Part shown: piece after piece, positions 62,291 to 64,000 of the stretch
Layout of the letters: each line of letters starts with the position of its first letter
How positions within the stretch are numbered: position 1 is the stretch's first letter
Origin: an uncultured Helicobacter sp.
GTDB taxonomy: Bacteria; Campylobacterota; Campylobacteria; Campylobacterales; Helicobacteraceae
Reading direction: 5' to 3'
DNA length: 64,000 bases
Assembly: GCA_949287835.1 (NCBI GenBank)
Contig: CASEHV010000012.1
Span: forward strand, 1 to 64,000
Program-made: the position numbers and the translations under genes
Notes under the pieces: model-generated
Databases searched by the model: none
The model's input: the letters and a program-made list of their open reading frames with translations, nothing else
What the model was told of the DNA's origin: nothing

Positions 62291-63889
62291 ATGACTAGGA
62301 TTCAAAACTCGCTTTTTTTATTGTGTTTCATGATACTTTTGGGATTTTTACTAGTGCCACTCTGCGCTTTGCTAGTCTTTTCTCTGCTGGATAGAGAGGG
62401 GAATTTTGCGGGTATGAGTAATTTCATCTTTTATCTTAGTCAGGATTCCCTGCTTTCTACACTTGTCAATACGCTTTTAGTCTCGGCTACCTCAAGTGCC
62501 ATCTCGCTTTGTGCGGCTTTCATAGTGGCATACGCTCTGCTACGCACAAACATGGTCGCAAAAAAGCTTTTTTATATCATCGCACTGCTCCCGCTTTTCA
62601 TGCCAAACCTCATGTATGGGCTAGGTCTCGTCTATCTTTTTGGTAACAAGGGCATTTTGACGACAATGCTTTCCCTGCAGGATTTCTCGATTTATGGATT
62701 TGTTGGAATCGTGATTTCTGAGAGTATCTATCTGTTTCCGCAAAGCTTCCTTATCCTCTATCTTGGTCTGCAAAATAGCGATTACAGATTGTATGAACAA
62801 GCAAAGATTATGGGAATTTCGCCACTAAAAGCCTTCTTACATATCACCCTGCCTAATATGCGTATGCCACTTTTTAGCGCCGCTTTGGTTAGCTTTATAC
62901 TCTGCTTTAGCGATTTTGGCGCGGCTGTAATCATCGGCGGGGGGTATAATGTCCTATCCGTAGAGATTTATAAACAAATACTAGGCTCTCAGAATCTAGC
63001 CCTAGGCGCTACCATGAGTGTCATTATCCTGCTGCCCTCTCTCTTTGCCTTTTTCCTGCTGCGGTGGGTGGAGAGTAAAAGTATTTCTGTAAGTAGCAGG
63101 GCTACGCATTACAAAATAGATTCTAATAAATTTAGAGATATATGCTTTTTTGGCGTAAGTACTCTTATTTTATCCATCATTCTCTGCGTGATTGCCGCTG
63201 TGATTCTAGCCTCTGTCATCACGCTTTATCCACATGATTTGAGCCTTACTCTAAAGCACTTCTCCCTTAGCTCTAGCTTAGATGGAATCGCGACATTAAA
63301 AAACTCGCTTCTCATCTCTGTGCTTGTGGCATGTCTTGGTAGCACACTTAGCTTTGTCTTTGGCTATCTGCTACACATAAGCAAAAGCAACATCGCTACA
63401 TCGTTTGGGAATTTCCTCATTATCCTGCCCTCTGCACTGCCCGGTCTGGTGCTAGGCATCGCATATTTATTATTCTTTAATGGCAATTTCTTAAGCGGCA
63501 CATTCTTTATTCTCATAGCCTGTAATATCATACACTTTTTCTCCCTGCCGACACTTAGTGTTAAAAATGCTCTTTTGAAAATAGATAAGGAGCTGGAGTT
63601 AGCAAGCAGAATCTTTGGAATCAGTGCTTTCTCGATGTTTAAGGGGGTGTATCTGCCCTTGTGTCTGCCTGCGATTTTAGAGAATTTCATGTATTTTTTT
63701 GTCAATTCTATGGTGAGTATCTCTGCCCTCATTTTTATTTATAGTCAGCAAAGTAAAGTGGCTGCCATTAGCATCGTGCATTTAGATGAGAGGGGCTATA
63801 TCGAGGAGGCTGCCGCGCTTGCGGTGATGATTGCCTGTATCAATATCGCGGCAAAACTTTTATTTGACATGTTAAAGGAGAAACGATGA
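62291..63889 (+). CDS. phnU: ABC transporter permease, two fused membrane domains, probably for 2-aminoethylphosphonate
   Basis: The 532-residue inner-membrane protein has about twelve membrane segments in two homologous halves. Each half carries an EAA-type loop that contacts the ATPase ([16 protein letters not shown] and [16 protein letters not shown]). This fused arrangement is typical of the FbpB/ThiP/PhnU-like permeases. AAAGG precedes the ATG. It overlaps phnX by three to four bases (ATGA). The symbol follows from the phnX neighbour and is less certain than the family. Confidence 0.78.
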   Translation: MTRIQNSLFLLCFMILLGFLLVPLCALLVFSLLDREGNFAGMSNFIFYLSQDSLLSTLVNTLLVSATSSAISLCAAFIVAYALLRTNMVAKKLFYIIALLPLFMPNLMYGLGLVYLFGNKGILTTMLSLQDFSIYGFVGIVISESIYLFPQSFLILYLGLQNSDYRLYEQAKIMGISPLKAFLHITLPNMRMPLFSAALVSFILCFSDFGAAVIIGGGYNVLSVEIYKQILGSQNLALGATMSVIILLPSLFAFFLLRWVESKSISVSSRATHYKIDSNKFRDICFFGVSTLILSIILCVIAAVILASVITLYPHDLSLTLKHFSLSSSLDGIATLKNSLLISVLVACLGSTLSFVFGYLLHISKSNIATSFGNFLIILPSALPGLVLGIAYLLFFNGNFLSGTFFILIACNIIHFFSLPTLSVKNALLKIDKELELASRIFGISAFSMFKGVYLPLCLPAILENFMYFFVNSMVSISALIFIYSQQSKVAAISIVHLDERGYIEEAAALAVMIACINIAAKLLFDMLKEKR

Positions 63890-64000
63890 AGATAGAAGCC
63901 GTCATTTTTGACTGGGCGGGGACGACTATTGATTATGGTTGTTTTTCGCCACTTGGGGCATTTGTGTATGCGTTTAGAGAATATGGATTAATCTTAAGTC
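63886..64000 (+). CDS. phnX: Phosphonoacetaldehyde hydrolase, N-terminal part (runs off the window)
   Basis: The 38 visible residues begin [18 protein letters not shown] and continue [16 protein letters not shown]. This is the N-terminus of PhnX (phosphonatase), a HAD-family enzyme whose D9 nucleophile lies in FDWAGTT. It splits phosphonoacetaldehyde, made from 2-aminoethylphosphonate by PhnW, into acetaldehyde and phosphate. It is translationally coupled to the permease. phnW, if present, should lie just beyond the window. Confidence 0.88.
   Translation, partial: MKIEAVIFDWAGTTIDYGCFSPLGAFVYAFREYGLILS

Noticed and set aside
61995-62294. 99-codon open frame between the ABC ATPase and permease genes
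   Set aside because: It runs through palindromic-repeat sequence, has no ribosome binding site or recognisable composition, and is better explained as a repeat-filled gap.

Overview
The window looks like the chromosome of a Helicobacter species, most likely one of the enterohepatic group. It is AT-rich. Gene order matches Helicobacter pylori in several blocks: waaA-flgZ-NIF3, flhG-HP1033-like-fliA-fliM-fliY, and rppH-lysC-hobA-holB. HobA and FlgZ are Campylobacterota-type proteins. Long homopolymeric G tracts in surface-glycan genes are also typical of this group. I cannot name the species from sequence alone.

Layout. 1-144 is the end of an unrecognised gene. 148-6112 (minus) is an accessory surface-glycan-type cluster: a broken GDPD-like gene with a G18 tract, a HAD phosphatase, two nucleotidyltransferases, an NTF2-like protein, a glycosyltransferase-like protein with a G16 tract, a cupin and an orphan MacA-like adaptor. 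6188-9402 holds argC and a CrtI-like FAD oxidoreductase. 9507-17511 holds ald, an SPOR-NlpC/P60 hydrolase, an outer-membrane protein, gpsA, rpsA, msrB and an Nramp-related permease. 17619-25024 (minus) holds a CmeAB-type RND pump without its outer-membrane channel, then hldE and hldD. 25129-33396 holds leuD, an isochorismatase-fold protein lacking the catalytic cysteine, waaA, flgZ, a NIF3 protein, a porin and a CitMHS transporter. 33397-34144 has no convincing gene but has a strong promoter and a structured-RNA candidate. 34145-38625 is the flagellar switch/sigma-28 operon and rplY. 38631-45548 holds holB, hobA, lysC, rppH, mltD, rlpA and a small outer-membrane protein. 45644-57368 holds surE, four tRNAs, a Nudix hydrolase, a lipoprotein, an unknown membrane protein, fabL-like, dapA, actP, pepP, nadV and ppk2. 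57470-64000 holds a small Cys protein, atpE, three tRNAs, a U32 protein and the start of a phosphonate uptake/degradation operon ending inside phnX.

The most striking signal is a dispersed palindromic element. Three copies are exactly 77 bp, with imperfect 12-bp terminal inverted repeats and a 14-bp perfect palindrome at the centre. Copies and fragments lie between genes and inside at least five open reading frames (CrtI-like, CmeA-like, WaaA, NIF3, porin). There they are translated as Ser/Asp/Asn-rich inserts and the frame stays open. This resembles the protein-coding palindromic elements described in Rickettsia.

Switchable or damaged loci form a second theme. The glycosyltransferase-like G16 tract is in the ON frame. 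The GDPD-like gene cannot be restored by any change in its G18 tract. rppH has an A14 tract between a perfect ribosome binding site and its catalytic domain.
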